Of a stretch of 43,607 nucleotides of DNA, positions 24,352 to 33,021 are shown one piece after another. A program made the translations under genes and the position numbers. The DNA lies in assembly GCA_937965665.1 (NCBI GenBank), contig CALCJE010000403.1:1-43607 (forward strand), written 5' to 3'. Position 1 is the first letter of the stretch. Every line of letters starts with the position of its first letter. Origin of the DNA: an uncultured Bacteroidales bacterium (GTDB lineage: Bacteria > Bacteroidota > Bacteroidia > Bacteroidales > UBA4417). The notes beneath the pieces were generated by a model. The model saw only the letters and a program-made list of their open reading frames with translations. It was not told the DNA's origin and did not search any database.

Positions 24352-24706
24352 CATTCGAATTGTTTATAAACGAAACTACAGCATTTTTGTTCTGCAAAAT
24401 TCAAAATTGTGCAGGCTTTATGCAACTTAAAACCGATGAATGCCGGGTTTTAACCGGTAAACGGGCATTTTGAATACATAAGAAAGCTATTGATGTATTG
24501 ACACCGTATGTGCCTGCATGTTGGCTTTTACACTTTCGCGCAGTGAGGTGCCTGAACCTGGGGCAGTTTTAAAATGACTTTAGAAACCTGCATTCAAACC
24601 TGATTGTGCAGGGATTACTGAAATATCCACAGGGCACATTTTAATATGCACAGCTTCGCCATGCCGGATAAAATCGGTAAGCATTATGCCTGGAAATCAG
24701 CTAAAA
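24352..24706. other. Intergenic stretch, nothing identified
   Basis: This 355-bp gap lies between the TetR operator region and the end of lnt, both minus strand. I see no open frame, repeat or convincing terminator in it. Confidence 0.5.
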
Positions 24707-26320
24707 CTAAATGGCTGATTTTCGTTTGCGAAATGAAAGATACATTGTGAATGACGCGAACAGAGCTGCAACAGCAATAAAAAACCGGCCTATATAATCA
24801 CCATGTCGTACATAAAAAGTAATGGAATCGTTGGCATTAATTTTTTGCCGTATGGCTGCCGGGACCCAGTATTGGGTACGCTGCGATATATCCCCACGCT
24901 GGTTGATAAAACACGAAATTCCGGTATTTGCCGAACGGGCAATACTGCGGCGTGTTTCGATGGCCCTGATGGATGAAAATAACAAATGCTGACGGTGCCC
25001 GGCAGTGTTGCCCCACCAGCCGTCGTTGGTTATTACAAATATAATGTTGGCTCCGTTTTGTATAAAACGATTCATAAACTCTCCGTAAACCGACTCGTAG
25101 CAGATACAGGGCGCTACTTTAAGACCGTTGCGGATTATAAACGGGGTTTGATCGGGGTTTACACCCAGGCTGCCTGTGGTTCCGCCGAGATCGATGGCAA
25201 ATTTTTTCAGAAATGGAAAAACATTGAGGTACGGCATATTCTCGACACCCGGTGTAAGTTTCGATTTATGGTATTTCTGTAATGTATTGTCGTGAGCCAC
25301 ATACAAGGCTGTATTGTACGAATCATAGTATTGGTCGGCATCCCTGAATTTGCGCGCAGTTAAACTCAGTGGTTCACCCGGGGCAAATACCTTGCGCGAT
25401 GAAATACCGGTAATGATACTCATATGTGGGTATTTCTGGTTAAAGGCCCTAAGGCGCGCAATACTGGGCGAAAATTCAATCTGGTCCTCAAAAATATATT
25501 CCTGTATGGCACTTTCGGGAAACACCGCGAAATCAGCAGCACTGTCGGCTTTTTCGGCCGCAAGTGCCAGCATACGGTCGGTAACCACCATCGGGTCCAA
25601 CTCATATTGCTCGTTGTACGGATCGAGGTTTGGCTGCACCACCACCACATCCACCGGGTTAATTTTCTCGGTGTAACTATTGTACATGCTTAACGAAACA
25701 GCAATGGGAACAATGATAATAACGAAGGTAGCAGCCATGCGGACGGCAACGGTACGGCTGCAGGTTTTAAGCAGAATGCGGTCGCGCACAAAAAGGAACA
25801 GCAGGATATTTATCAGCATTATCCAGAGCGAACCGCCAAAGATACCTGTGTATTCGTACCACTGTATCCATTTGGGATAGGCCGCGAAACCATTACCCAG
25901 GTTCAGCCAGGGGAAATTCAGGTCCCAGCGCAGGTGAATAAATTCGGCGGTTAGCACATAAGCTGTCAGTGCAGTATAGGCAGCCCAGGTTCCTGAAATA
26001 CGGCGGTGCGTAACATGAAACAGGTAAAATGCACCACCCACCAGCGAAGTATTTACAAGTATGGTAGCTACAATGCCAACGGGGGTCGAAATAGCTACCC
26101 ACCAGGTAGTTAGCGATAACCAGGTTACAAAGGTCGTGATGATATAAGGCAAAAAGCCTGACGCATGATTCAGCTCCCGGTTTTTCCATTGCTCATACTC
26201 TACAATTAACAGTGGCACAAACCCGGCAAATAACAAAACCGGGAAACCACGCTCGGGCCAGCCAATGCTGAGCAGTAAACCTGAAAATAAAGAAAGCAGG
26301 AATTTATGAAACCGTTTCAT
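24707..26320 (-). CDS. lnt: Apolipoprotein N-acyltransferase
   Basis: The 537-residue inner-membrane enzyme adds the third acyl chain to lipoproteins. The N-terminal part has about six membrane segments (LLSLFSGLLLSIGWPERGF at the start) and the periplasmic part is a nitrilase-fold domain with the triad visible as Glu in AVFPESAIQEY, Lys in KYHKSKLTPGVENMP and Cys in CICYESVYGE. A last helix follows at the C-terminus. I start at the ATG at 26320 rather than 26341 because a TACCTTTG box spans 26346-26339. The many lipoproteins in this window would be its substrates. It is followed by a featureless gap and the TetR operon. Confidence 0.95.
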   Translation of the reverse strand: MKRFHKFLLSLFSGLLLSIGWPERGFPVLLFAGFVPLLIVEYEQWKNRELNHASGFLPYIITTFVTWLSLTTWWVAISTPVGIVATILVNTSLVGGAFYLFHVTHRRISGTWAAYTALTAYVLTAEFIHLRWDLNFPWLNLGNGFAAYPKWIQWYEYTGIFGGSLWIMLINILLFLFVRDRILLKTCSRTVAVRMAATFVIIIVPIAVSLSMYNSYTEKINPVDVVVVQPNLDPYNEQYELDPMVVTDRMLALAAEKADSAADFAVFPESAIQEYIFEDQIEFSPSIARLRAFNQKYPHMSIITGISSRKVFAPGEPLSLTARKFRDADQYYDSYNTALYVAHDNTLQKYHKSKLTPGVENMPYLNVFPFLKKFAIDLGGTTGSLGVNPDQTPFIIRNGLKVAPCICYESVYGEFMNRFIQNGANIIFVITNDGWWGNTAGHRQHLLFSSIRAIETRRSIARSANTGISCFINQRGDISQRTQYWVPAAIRQKINANDSITFYVRHGDYIGRFFIAVAALFASFTMYLSFRKRKSAI

Positions 26321-26338
26321 ACACTGTAAATAGGAACG

Positions 26339-26346
26339 CAAAGGTA
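26339..26346 (-). promoter_or_regulatory. -7 box (TACCTTTG) of lnt
   Basis: An exact TACCTTTG on the minus strand lies 18 bp upstream of the ATG at 26320 and decides between the two possible start codons. Confidence 0.65.
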
Positions 26347-26429
26347 ATGAATTGAGCGTATGTACATATGCCGGCTAATGGATCTTTTCGATGGCATCTG
26401 TTAATGGTGTTCGGTCAAAATATTATTAC

Positions 26430-26582
26430 GTCCCTGACGGGACTTTTGGAAAATTACAATTTGTTTTCTACCAACATCCTGTCCCTGACGGGACAGCCCC
26501 CTGTCTGCAACAGGCAGGCGTTAGGGGCTGGATATTGTTAGAATTATTTGTAACACCTAACACAGCAAAGTCCCGTAGGGAC
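26430..26582. repeat. REP-like palindromic repeat cluster
   Basis: Two exact copies of GTCCCTGACGGGAC (26430-26443 and 26481-26494) and one GTCCCGTAGGGAC (26570-26582) surround a nested hairpin: AGCCCC/GGGGCT (26495-26500 and 26524-26529) enclosing CCTGT/ACAGG (26500-26504 and 26510-26514). Such GTCCC...GGGAC palindromes are, from memory, a frequent dispersed intergenic element in Bacteroidota genomes. No transposase gene is nearby. The flanking gap (26347-26676) contains no gene. Confidence 0.75.
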
Positions 26583-26676
26583 GATATATATCAGGCATTA
26601 TAGCGTTTTCTGTTTTATTTTACCCGTCAACAATGGGCATCTGTATTAAACCAATTCTTTGGCTTTAAACAGGCAT

Positions 26677-26709
26677 AAAAAAAGTGGCTACCATTTGTGG
26701 TAACCACTT
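26677..26709 (-). terminator. Intrinsic terminator of the oadA/pycB-like gene
   Basis: On the minus strand a 12-position stem (AAGTGG-TACCA arms with one internal mismatch, loop of four bases, 26709-26682) runs into seven Ts. It lies 21 bp past the stop codon. Confidence 0.9.
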
Positions 26710-26730
26710 CTATCCAGTTTTTACGAGTTT

Positions 26731-28458
26731 TTACGAAAGTCCAATTACTTCACTTTCTGATTTTGACCACTGATAATTATATAGTCCATCCAGCAGGCGT
26801 TTATGCTTCTCTTCCGATGTCAGATTGTTATATTTTGCCTTTTCCTCTTCAATTTTCCTGCGTTTTTCCTCTTCCACCGCATGAATTTCGTTAAGGTATT
26901 TGGTTTCCATTCGTTTTTTCAGAAAATCGCTTGCTACCGAGGGGAAGAGTTCGAGCAGAAGTTCATCTCTTTCGGTAAGCGCCAGTTTAACACCGCCGTA
27001 TTCTTCAAAAACAGGGTTATCCTGTTTTTTGTAAAATTTGGTATCGTAAGGCGTTTCTTCTTTTACACCGGCTATTTTGAAGCGAAATTCAGGATCAACA
27101 GGCACGGGAGTGTGTCCGTACGAACCTTTCACAAGATTAACATACTGGATTGATTTGGTTGTATACATAGGCAAACCTTTCGATTCGTCGATGGCACAGT
27201 TTACAGCCTGTGCACCAACAATCTGACTTGTCGGGGTTACCAGCGGCGGGCATCCTGATGCAAGCCTTACCATGGGGATAAGTTCCATGGCACGGGGCAG
27301 CAGTTGTTCAACCTTTAATTGTTTAAGCTGTGCGGTCATATTCGAATACATTCCACCCGGAACTTCGGCCATGCGGATTTTATCATCGGGTTCGGGGAAA
27401 CCAAACCAGCTTTCGATACGGTGGCATACTTCGAGCAGATCATCTTCCTTATCAGCCTTAGCAAAAGCAATGGCCATTTCCATCATCTGGTCGATATCTT
27501 TCGGAAGTTTATCAGTTAGAATATTAAATTCTCGGGGCGCTTCGTAGTTATCAAACTGTTTTAGTTCCTGCCTGATAGCCCGGAGTTCCTTATCGAGTGT
27601 AACCACGCGCTCAAGGTTAACACCGGTTTCAATATCCATTTTGTCGCAAAGCAACTGGATGATTTCGAAGCACGGAGCTGCGCTTCCCCCGGCAAAGCTC
27701 AGGATAGCAGTATCAAGAATATCAACTCCATTCACAATAGCCATCAATGCAGAAGCCAAACCATAGCCAGGCGTACAGTGCGTGTGGAAATCAACCGGAA
27801 CGGTAACGTTTGATTTTACCATGCGCACCAGATTCCCGATGGCATTAGGCGTAATAAGGCCCGACATATCCTTGATAGTGATCATGTCAGCACCCATTGC
27901 CTGCAGGGTAAGCGCTTTTTCGAGGAAATACTCCTGGGTAAATATTTTGGATGGCAGAGGTTTAGCATGAAGTAACGCTTTTAACTTTTCACGCTTTGTA
28001 AACTTGGGATCAACCGTATAAACCAGAACACAATCGGCCACTCCTCCGTGGGCTTTCACCGATTTCACGGTCGAACGAATGTTGTCAAGGTCGTTGAGCG
28101 CGTCAAAAATACGCATGATGGTAAGCCCTGATTCTATTGAGTTTTTTACAAAACCATCAATTACTTCATCGGGGTAAGGATTGTACCCGAATAAATTACG
28201 CCCGCGCGACAATGCTGTTAAAGGAATATCCGGGCCCAGTGCTTTACGGATGCTTTCGAGCCTATACCAGGGATCTTCGTTCAGATATCGCATAATTGAA
28301 TCCGGAACAGCGCCACCCCAAACTTCGAGTGCATAAAAACCAGCATCCTTATATGCGGGCAGTGTTCGTTCAACCTGGTTTTGATTCATACGTGTGGCAA
28401 AAAGGGATTGTTGCCCGTCGCGGAGAGTTACATCACGTATTAAAAGCTTTTTCTTCAT
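26731..28458 (-). CDS. Biotin-dependent carboxyltransferase, oxaloacetate decarboxylase alpha/pyruvate carboxylase subunit B type, without biotin domain
   Basis: The 575-residue protein has the HMGL-like TIM-barrel carboxyltransferase domain: LLIRDVTLRDGQQSLFATRM at the start, the metal-binding DFHTHCTPGYG, and the active-site Lys in MITIKDMSGL. The conserved PYC/OADA domain follows (about residues 300-480). The C-terminus is a charged helical tail ending YNYQWSKSESEVIGLS, with no AMKM biotinylation motif, so a separate carrier is needed. It transfers carboxyl between oxaloacetate/pyruvate and biotin. I start at the ATG at 28458; an upstream GTG-like extension to 28506 adds residues with no family match. 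A -7 box and two palindromes lie upstream, and a strong terminator follows, so it is monocistronic. The reaction direction is undetermined. Confidence 0.9.
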   Translation of the reverse strand: MKKKLLIRDVTLRDGQQSLFATRMNQNQVERTLPAYKDAGFYALEVWGGAVPDSIMRYLNEDPWYRLESIRKALGPDIPLTALSRGRNLFGYNPYPDEVIDGFVKNSIESGLTIMRIFDALNDLDNIRSTVKSVKAHGGVADCVLVYTVDPKFTKREKLKALLHAKPLPSKIFTQEYFLEKALTLQAMGADMITIKDMSGLITPNAIGNLVRMVKSNVTVPVDFHTHCTPGYGLASALMAIVNGVDILDTAILSFAGGSAAPCFEIIQLLCDKMDIETGVNLERVVTLDKELRAIRQELKQFDNYEAPREFNILTDKLPKDIDQMMEMAIAFAKADKEDDLLEVCHRIESWFGFPEPDDKIRMAEVPGGMYSNMTAQLKQLKVEQLLPRAMELIPMVRLASGCPPLVTPTSQIVGAQAVNCAIDESKGLPMYTTKSIQYVNLVKGSYGHTPVPVDPEFRFKIAGVKEETPYDTKFYKKQDNPVFEEYGGVKLALTERDELLLELFPSVASDFLKKRMETKYLNEIHAVEEEKRRKIEEEKAKYNNLTSEEKHKRLLDGLYNYQWSKSESEVIGLS

Positions 28459-28539
28459 GATAATAAGAGTTGAAAAATTCAATATCCGACACCCTAATAC
28501 ATACACATGTAACTGGTATAGAATATTTTGTATTTAATT

Positions 28540-28559
28540 ATTGTTATTTAAATAACAAT
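28540..28559. promoter_or_regulatory. Perfect 20-bp palindrome, operator candidate (copy 1)
   Basis: ATTGTTATTTAAATAACAAT is a perfect palindrome 82-101 bp upstream of the oadA/pycB-like ATG. It matches 18 of 20 positions of the element at 12401-12420 ahead of mce. Confidence 0.75.
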
Positions 28560-28563
28560 CGTT

Positions 28564-28583
28564 TCTGTTATTTAATTAACAAT
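28564..28583. promoter_or_regulatory. Degenerate palindrome, operator candidate (copy 2)
   Basis: TCTGTTATTTAATTAACAAT repeats copy 1 with a 24-bp period and three changes, keeping the GTTA and TAAC half-sites. It abuts the -7 box at 28592-28585. Confidence 0.6.
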
Positions 28584-28584
28584 G

Positions 28585-28592
28585 CAAAATTA
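28585..28592 (-). promoter_or_regulatory. -7 box (TAATTTTG) of the oadA/pycB-like gene
   Basis: The minus strand reads TAATTTTG, identical to the mce -7 box. It would give a leader of about 120 nt, with both palindromes at or just after the transcription start, a position suited to repression. Confidence 0.5.
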
Positions 28593-28733
28593 TCAATAAT
28601 CATATTATAACACACCAAATTTGAAAAATAAATATTTATGAACTAGATGTGTTGAAAAAAACAAAACATCATGACAAGACTATCTGATTTTAAGTAATTT
28701 CGCCGGCACATTTTAATCCAAAAAATCAAAGCC

Positions 28734-30395
28734 ATGACAAAACAATTCTTACGTTTCATGCTTCCTCTTGCATTGGTAATTGCTTTATGGAGCAGTTGCA
28801 AACAAAAAACAGGAACTGATAATGCAGCCGTCGACACTACCAACATGAGCCCTATGCAAAAAAAAGTTAACGAATATGCTGTGGTTAAACTTACCACCGA
28901 CCTCAGTAAGCTTACCGAAAAAGAAAAGCAGATGATCCCGATTCTTATAGAGGTTGCCCAGGTAATGGATGATATTTTCTGGCTACAGACCTGGGGAAAT
29001 AAAAATGCCTTGCTTGATACAATAAAAGATCCGTACACCAAGCAGTTTGCTGCTATTAACTACGGACCCTGGGACAGGCTCGACGAAAACAAGCCCTTTG
29101 TTACCGGCATAGGCGAAAAGCCTAAAGGTGCAAACTTCTATCCTGCCGATATGACCAAGGAAGAGTTTGAAAACTGGAAAGATCCTAACAAAGCCAGCCA
29201 GTACACCCTGGTGGTGCGGAATGCTGATAAAAGTCTGAAAAGTGTGTGGTATCACGATGCTTATGCCGATAAAATAAAAAAGGCTTCGGATCTTCTGCTT
29301 AAAGCTGCCGATCTGGCTGAAGATGCCGGGTTAAAGAAATACCTCACTTTACGGTCGAAGGCGTTACTTACCGACGAATATTTCGAAAGCGACATGGCAT
29401 GGATGGATATGAAAACAAACACGCTCGACCTGGTAGCGGGTCCGATTGAAAATTATGAAGATGAACTGTTTGGCTATAAAACAGCACACGAAGCTTCGGT
29501 TTTGGTAAAAGATAAGGAATGGAGTGTTAAACTGGCAAAATATGCAGCCATGTTACCAGCGCTTCAGAAAGAACTTCCTTGCGATCCCAAGTATAAAAAG
29601 GAAGTACCCGGAACCAGCTCCGACCTGAATGCTTACGACATACTGTTTTATGCCGGCAATTCGAACAGTGGTGGAAAAACCATTGCCATTAATCTACCCA
29701 ACGACGAAAAAGTACAGTTAGCCAAAGGCAGTCGCAGGTTGCAGCTCAAAAACGCGATGCGTGCCAAATTCGACCAGATCCTGGTACCTATTTCCGATGT
29801 TCTGATTGACCCGACCCAGCGCAAAAACATAAAATTCGATGCATTTTTCGGTAACGTGATGTTTCACGAAGTAGCTCACGGGCTCGGGATAAAGAATACC
29901 ATCACCGGGAAAGGAAACTTAAGGCAGGCTTTGAAGGAACAATACTCAGGATGGGAAGAAGCCAAGGCAGATGTTGTCGGCTTATGGATGGTTAGCTGGC
30001 TGATCGGGAAAGGTGAACTTACAGGAATCACTGTTGAAGATGCTTATGTTACTTACATGGCCGGACTGATTCGCTCGGTACGATTCGGAGCCGGTGAAGC
30101 CCATGGCAAAGCTAATATGATGTGTTTTAATTTCTTTGAGGACAAAAAAGCATTTTCGCGTAATGCGGATGGAACATTTAAAGTTGATATTGAGAAAACC
30201 CGTCAGGCTATTAACGAATGGAGTGCATTTATTCTCAGCATTGAAGGTGAAGGTGATTACGATAAGGCAGTGAGCTATATGAAAGAAAACGGGAAAGTAC
30301 GCCCTGAACTTCAGGCCGGGCTCGACAAACTTAAAACGGCCAATATCCCTAAAGATATAGTTTTCGACCAGGGTAAAGCGGCATTGGGATTGTAA
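28734..30395 (+). CDS. M49-like (dipeptidyl-peptidase III family) zinc peptidase lipoprotein
   Basis: The 553-residue protein carries a lipoprotein signal ending VIALWSSC (Cys at about residue 22). The zinc site is HEVAHG at 378-383 and the second conserved block WEEAKAD at 407-413, matching the EExxKAD motif of M49 peptidases. Classical DPP III has an HExxxH hexapeptide; here the two His residues are in the ordinary HExxH spacing, as I recall for a divergent DPP III-like group. It should act in the periplasm or at the outer membrane, perhaps removing dipeptides. It is divergent from the oadA/pycB-like gene, sharing a 275-bp intergenic region, and is followed 287 bp later by another exported dipeptidyl-peptidase. 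Confidence 0.82.
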   Translation: MTKQFLRFMLPLALVIALWSSCKQKTGTDNAAVDTTNMSPMQKKVNEYAVVKLTTDLSKLTEKEKQMIPILIEVAQVMDDIFWLQTWGNKNALLDTIKDPYTKQFAAINYGPWDRLDENKPFVTGIGEKPKGANFYPADMTKEEFENWKDPNKASQYTLVVRNADKSLKSVWYHDAYADKIKKASDLLLKAADLAEDAGLKKYLTLRSKALLTDEYFESDMAWMDMKTNTLDLVAGPIENYEDELFGYKTAHEASVLVKDKEWSVKLAKYAAMLPALQKELPCDPKYKKEVPGTSSDLNAYDILFYAGNSNSGGKTIAINLPNDEKVQLAKGSRRLQLKNAMRAKFDQILVPISDVLIDPTQRKNIKFDAFFGNVMFHEVAHGLGIKNTITGKGNLRQALKEQYSGWEEAKADVVGLWMVSWLIGKGELTGITVEDAYVTYMAGLIRSVRFGAGEAHGKANMMCFNFFEDKKAFSRNADGTFKVDIEKTRQAINEWSAFILSIEGEGDYDKAVSYMKENGKVRPELQAGLDKLKTANIPKDIVFDQGKAALGL

Positions 30396-30436
30396 ACAAC
30401 GTTTACCAGCTTAGTACAAATAAAAAATATTTTCGT

Positions 30437-30470
30437 AAAAGCTCAGCTGCTTAAAACCAGCTGGGCTTTT
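30437..30470 (+). terminator. Terminator of the M49-like gene
   Basis: A 13-bp stem (AAAAGCTCAGCTG with CAGCTGGGCTTTT, one G-U) and eight-base loop lies 41 bp after the stop; the trailing T-run is only four long. Confidence 0.7.
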
Positions 30471-30643
30471 CCATTTATTCTCAAAACTTCAGGATATTGG
30501 CCGGAAAAGACAGCGCTATGCATTTAGCAAACCGGGGTTAGTTTTTACCGGATGATTTAGGTAATTCACAGACTTTTTTTAATAACTTGCATAGCAGTAT
30601 ATGGTCTGATGACAGGCACCAAATAATCTTAGCACTTTAAAGC

Positions 30644-30651
30644 TATCTTTG
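30644..30651 (+). promoter_or_regulatory. -7 box (TATCTTTG) of the S46 peptidase gene
   Basis: An exact TAnnTTTG match lies 31 bp upstream of the ATG at 30683. No TTG is seen at the -33 distance. Confidence 0.55.
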
Positions 30652-30682
30652 CTTTTCTAAAAATCCAATAAATCACCGAGAT

Positions 30683-32839
30683 ATGAAAAAAATCGTACTT
30701 ATTTTATGTTTGCTTACAGCGGTTTTCGCAAAAGCAGCCAATACACCTGACGAAGGCATGTGGTTACCCATGTTTGTTGAAAGGTTAAACTATGTGGATA
30801 TGCAAAAAATGGGTCTTCACCTTACGGCCGAAGAACTATACAGCATCAACCATTCAAGCCTGAAAGACGCAATTGTGAGCCTGGGCGGATTTTGCACCGC
30901 CGAAGTTGTGTCGCCCGAAGGTTTGCTTTTCACCAACCATCATTGCGGGTATGAAGCCATACAGCAACACAGTTCGGTTGAGCACGATTACCTCACCAAC
31001 GGCTTCTGGGCTATGAATAAAACTGAAGAACTTCCAAACGAGGGCCTTTTTGTGTCGTTCCTGGTGCGTATGGAAGACAAAACCAGCGATGTGTTGGGCG
31101 TGGTAACTGCTGATATGGATGAAAACGCCCGTAACGCTGCTATTACCAAAAAAGTAGAAGAGTTAAAAAAAGAAGCAACAGAAAATGGCAAATACACTGT
31201 TGAGCTGAAGAGCTTTTTTAACGGCAACGAATATTATATGTTTGTTTACCAGCAATATAAAGATATCCGCCTGGTTGGTGCGCCACCTTCATCAATAGGT
31301 AAATTTGGCGGCGACACCGATAACTGGATGTGGCCACGTCATACCGGCGATTTCAGCATTTTCCGTATTTATACCGCTCCTGATGGTTCGCCGGCTGAAT
31401 ATTCGAAAAACAATGTTCCGATGGCAGCCAAGAAATTTTTACCGATTTCGATTAAAGGTATCAAGAAAAACGATTTCGCCATGATTTGGGGCTACCCCGG
31501 TCGTACAGATCGTTATATGAACTCATGGGCCGTTGAAGCCACCCTTAATGATATTGACCCGATTATTGTTAAAGGTTTGGGTATAGTGCTCGAAAAACAA
31601 AAGGAAGGCATGGATAAAGATAATGCCGTTCGTATTCAATATGCCAGCACCTACGCCGGACTTGCCAATTTCTGGAAAAATAAAATGGGTGAAGCCCGCG
31701 ACCTGAAACGACTGGATGTGATCAAGAAAAAACAGGAACTTGAAGCCCAGTTGCAACAATGGATTAATGCCGACCCGGAGCGCAAAGCTAAATATGGCGA
31801 TGTTCTCAGCACTTATGCCGAGATATACAAACAGATGAAGGACAAGAACCTGAATCCGCTGATGTGGTACACCCAGCTCTGTTTCTTCGGATCGAAAGCA
31901 TTCTCATTCCCGGGACAGGCAACAGCAATGGAAACTGTTTTAAAATCAGGTGCCAAAGGCGATGACCTGAAAAAACAGATGGAGAAATATAAGGAATCTG
32001 CTAAAGAGCATTTCAAGGAATATAACAACGAAATTGAACAAAACGTTTATGCTGCGCTGCTCAGCCTGTATCATGCCAATATTCCTGCCGCCCAGCAACC
32101 TGCTATTTTCCAGACTATTGAGAAAAAATACAAAGGCGATATCAATAAGTATGTTGCCGAAATGTTCGCCAATTCAATTTTCTGTACCGAAGCCAAATTC
32201 AACGAATTCCTGGCAAAACCAAACCTGAAGAAACTTCAGAACGACCCTGCCTTACTTACCTATAATTCATTTATGGATGGGTTTAAAGTGCTGCAGGCCG
32301 ATAACATGCAGTTGAGCGTAAAACTTAAAAAAGCCCAGCGTCTTTTTGTTGCTGCCCTGCGCGAAATGGAACCAACCAAGAGTTTCTACCCCGATGCCAA
32401 CAGCACCATGCGTATGACTTATGGCAAAGTACTCGATTATTACCCGGCTGACGGCATTCACTACAATTACTTCACTACACTGGATGGCGTAATGGCAAAA
32501 GAAGATCCTACCAACGAGGAATTTATTGTTTCGCCAAAGCTGAAAGAACTGTACAATAAGAAAGACTATGGACGCTACGGCGAAAACGGTAAACTGGTCA
32601 CCTGTTTCCTTACCGACAACGACATTACCGGCGGTAACTCAGGCAGCCCGGTTATCAACGGCAACGGCGAACTGATCGGATTGGCCTTTGACGGCAACTG
32701 GGAAGCTATGAGCGGAAACATTCTTTTTGAACCTGAACTTCAGCGTACCATTTGTGTGGATGCCCGCTATGTACTTTTTGTAATTGATAAATATGCCGGC
32801 GCTACCAACCTGATTAAAGAATTGAAAATTGTTGAATAA
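30683..32839 (+). CDS. S46 family dipeptidyl-peptidase, DPP7-like
   Basis: The 718-residue protein has a signal peptide (MKKIVLILCLLTAVFAKA) and the mature start TPDEGMWLP that is typical of S46 peptidases. Triad residues are H86 (TNHHCGY), D223 (RHTGDFSIFRIY) and S653 (GGNSGSPV), nearly identical in number to the DAP BII triad (His86/Asp224/Ser657). Residue 671, 18 after the serine, is Gly (LAFDGNWE); in this family Gly at that site goes with DPP7-like preference for hydrophobic P1 residues, and Arg with the acidic-specific DPP11. It should release dipeptides in the periplasm for uptake, consistent with peptide or amino-acid fermentation. It is preceded by a -7 box and followed by a terminator, so it is monocistronic. 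Confidence 0.95.
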   Translation: MKKIVLILCLLTAVFAKAANTPDEGMWLPMFVERLNYVDMQKMGLHLTAEELYSINHSSLKDAIVSLGGFCTAEVVSPEGLLFTNHHCGYEAIQQHSSVEHDYLTNGFWAMNKTEELPNEGLFVSFLVRMEDKTSDVLGVVTADMDENARNAAITKKVEELKKEATENGKYTVELKSFFNGNEYYMFVYQQYKDIRLVGAPPSSIGKFGGDTDNWMWPRHTGDFSIFRIYTAPDGSPAEYSKNNVPMAAKKFLPISIKGIKKNDFAMIWGYPGRTDRYMNSWAVEATLNDIDPIIVKGLGIVLEKQKEGMDKDNAVRIQYASTYAGLANFWKNKMGEARDLKRLDVIKKKQELEAQLQQWINADPERKAKYGDVLSTYAEIYKQMKDKNLNPLMWYTQLCFFGSKAFSFPGQATAMETVLKSGAKGDDLKKQMEKYKESAKEHFKEYNNEIEQNVYAALLSLYHANIPAAQQPAIFQTIEKKYKGDINKYVAEMFANSIFCTEAKFNEFLAKPNLKKLQNDPALLTYNSFMDGFKVLQADNMQLSVKLKKAQRLFVAALREMEPTKSFYPDANSTMRMTYGKVLDYYPADGIHYNYFTTLDGVMAKEDPTNEEFIVSPKLKELYNKKDYGRYGENGKLVTCFLTDNDITGGNSGSPVINGNGELIGLAFDGNWEAMSGNILFEPELQRTICVDARYVLFVIDKYAGATNLIKELKIVE

Positions 32840-32860
32840 TCTTCATCAGAAATCAGACAT

Positions 32861-32893
32861 AAAAAGAGGACTCTTCACAGGGTCCTTTTTTTT
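32861..32893 (+). terminator. Intrinsic terminator of the S46 peptidase gene
   Basis: A stem of about 11 bp (AAAAAGAGGAC with GTCCTTTTTTT, one G-U) with a ten-base loop ends in eight Ts, 21 bp after the stop codon. Confidence 0.85.
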
Positions 32894-33021
32894 ATGCACG
32901 CTGTCCGGCAGAATATGCAGGCACTGAATCCATGCCAATGCTCACATCTGTGACCTGGTAAACTATACAGAATAAGCCAACAGGTTGAACACTCAGGTTT
33001 ACCATATGTTTAAAAGAAAAT

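Noticed and set aside
24339..24706. tRNA or small RNA gene in the tetR-lnt gap
   Set aside because: No cloverleaf, T-loop GTTCRA motif or promoter-plus-terminator pair was found by eye.
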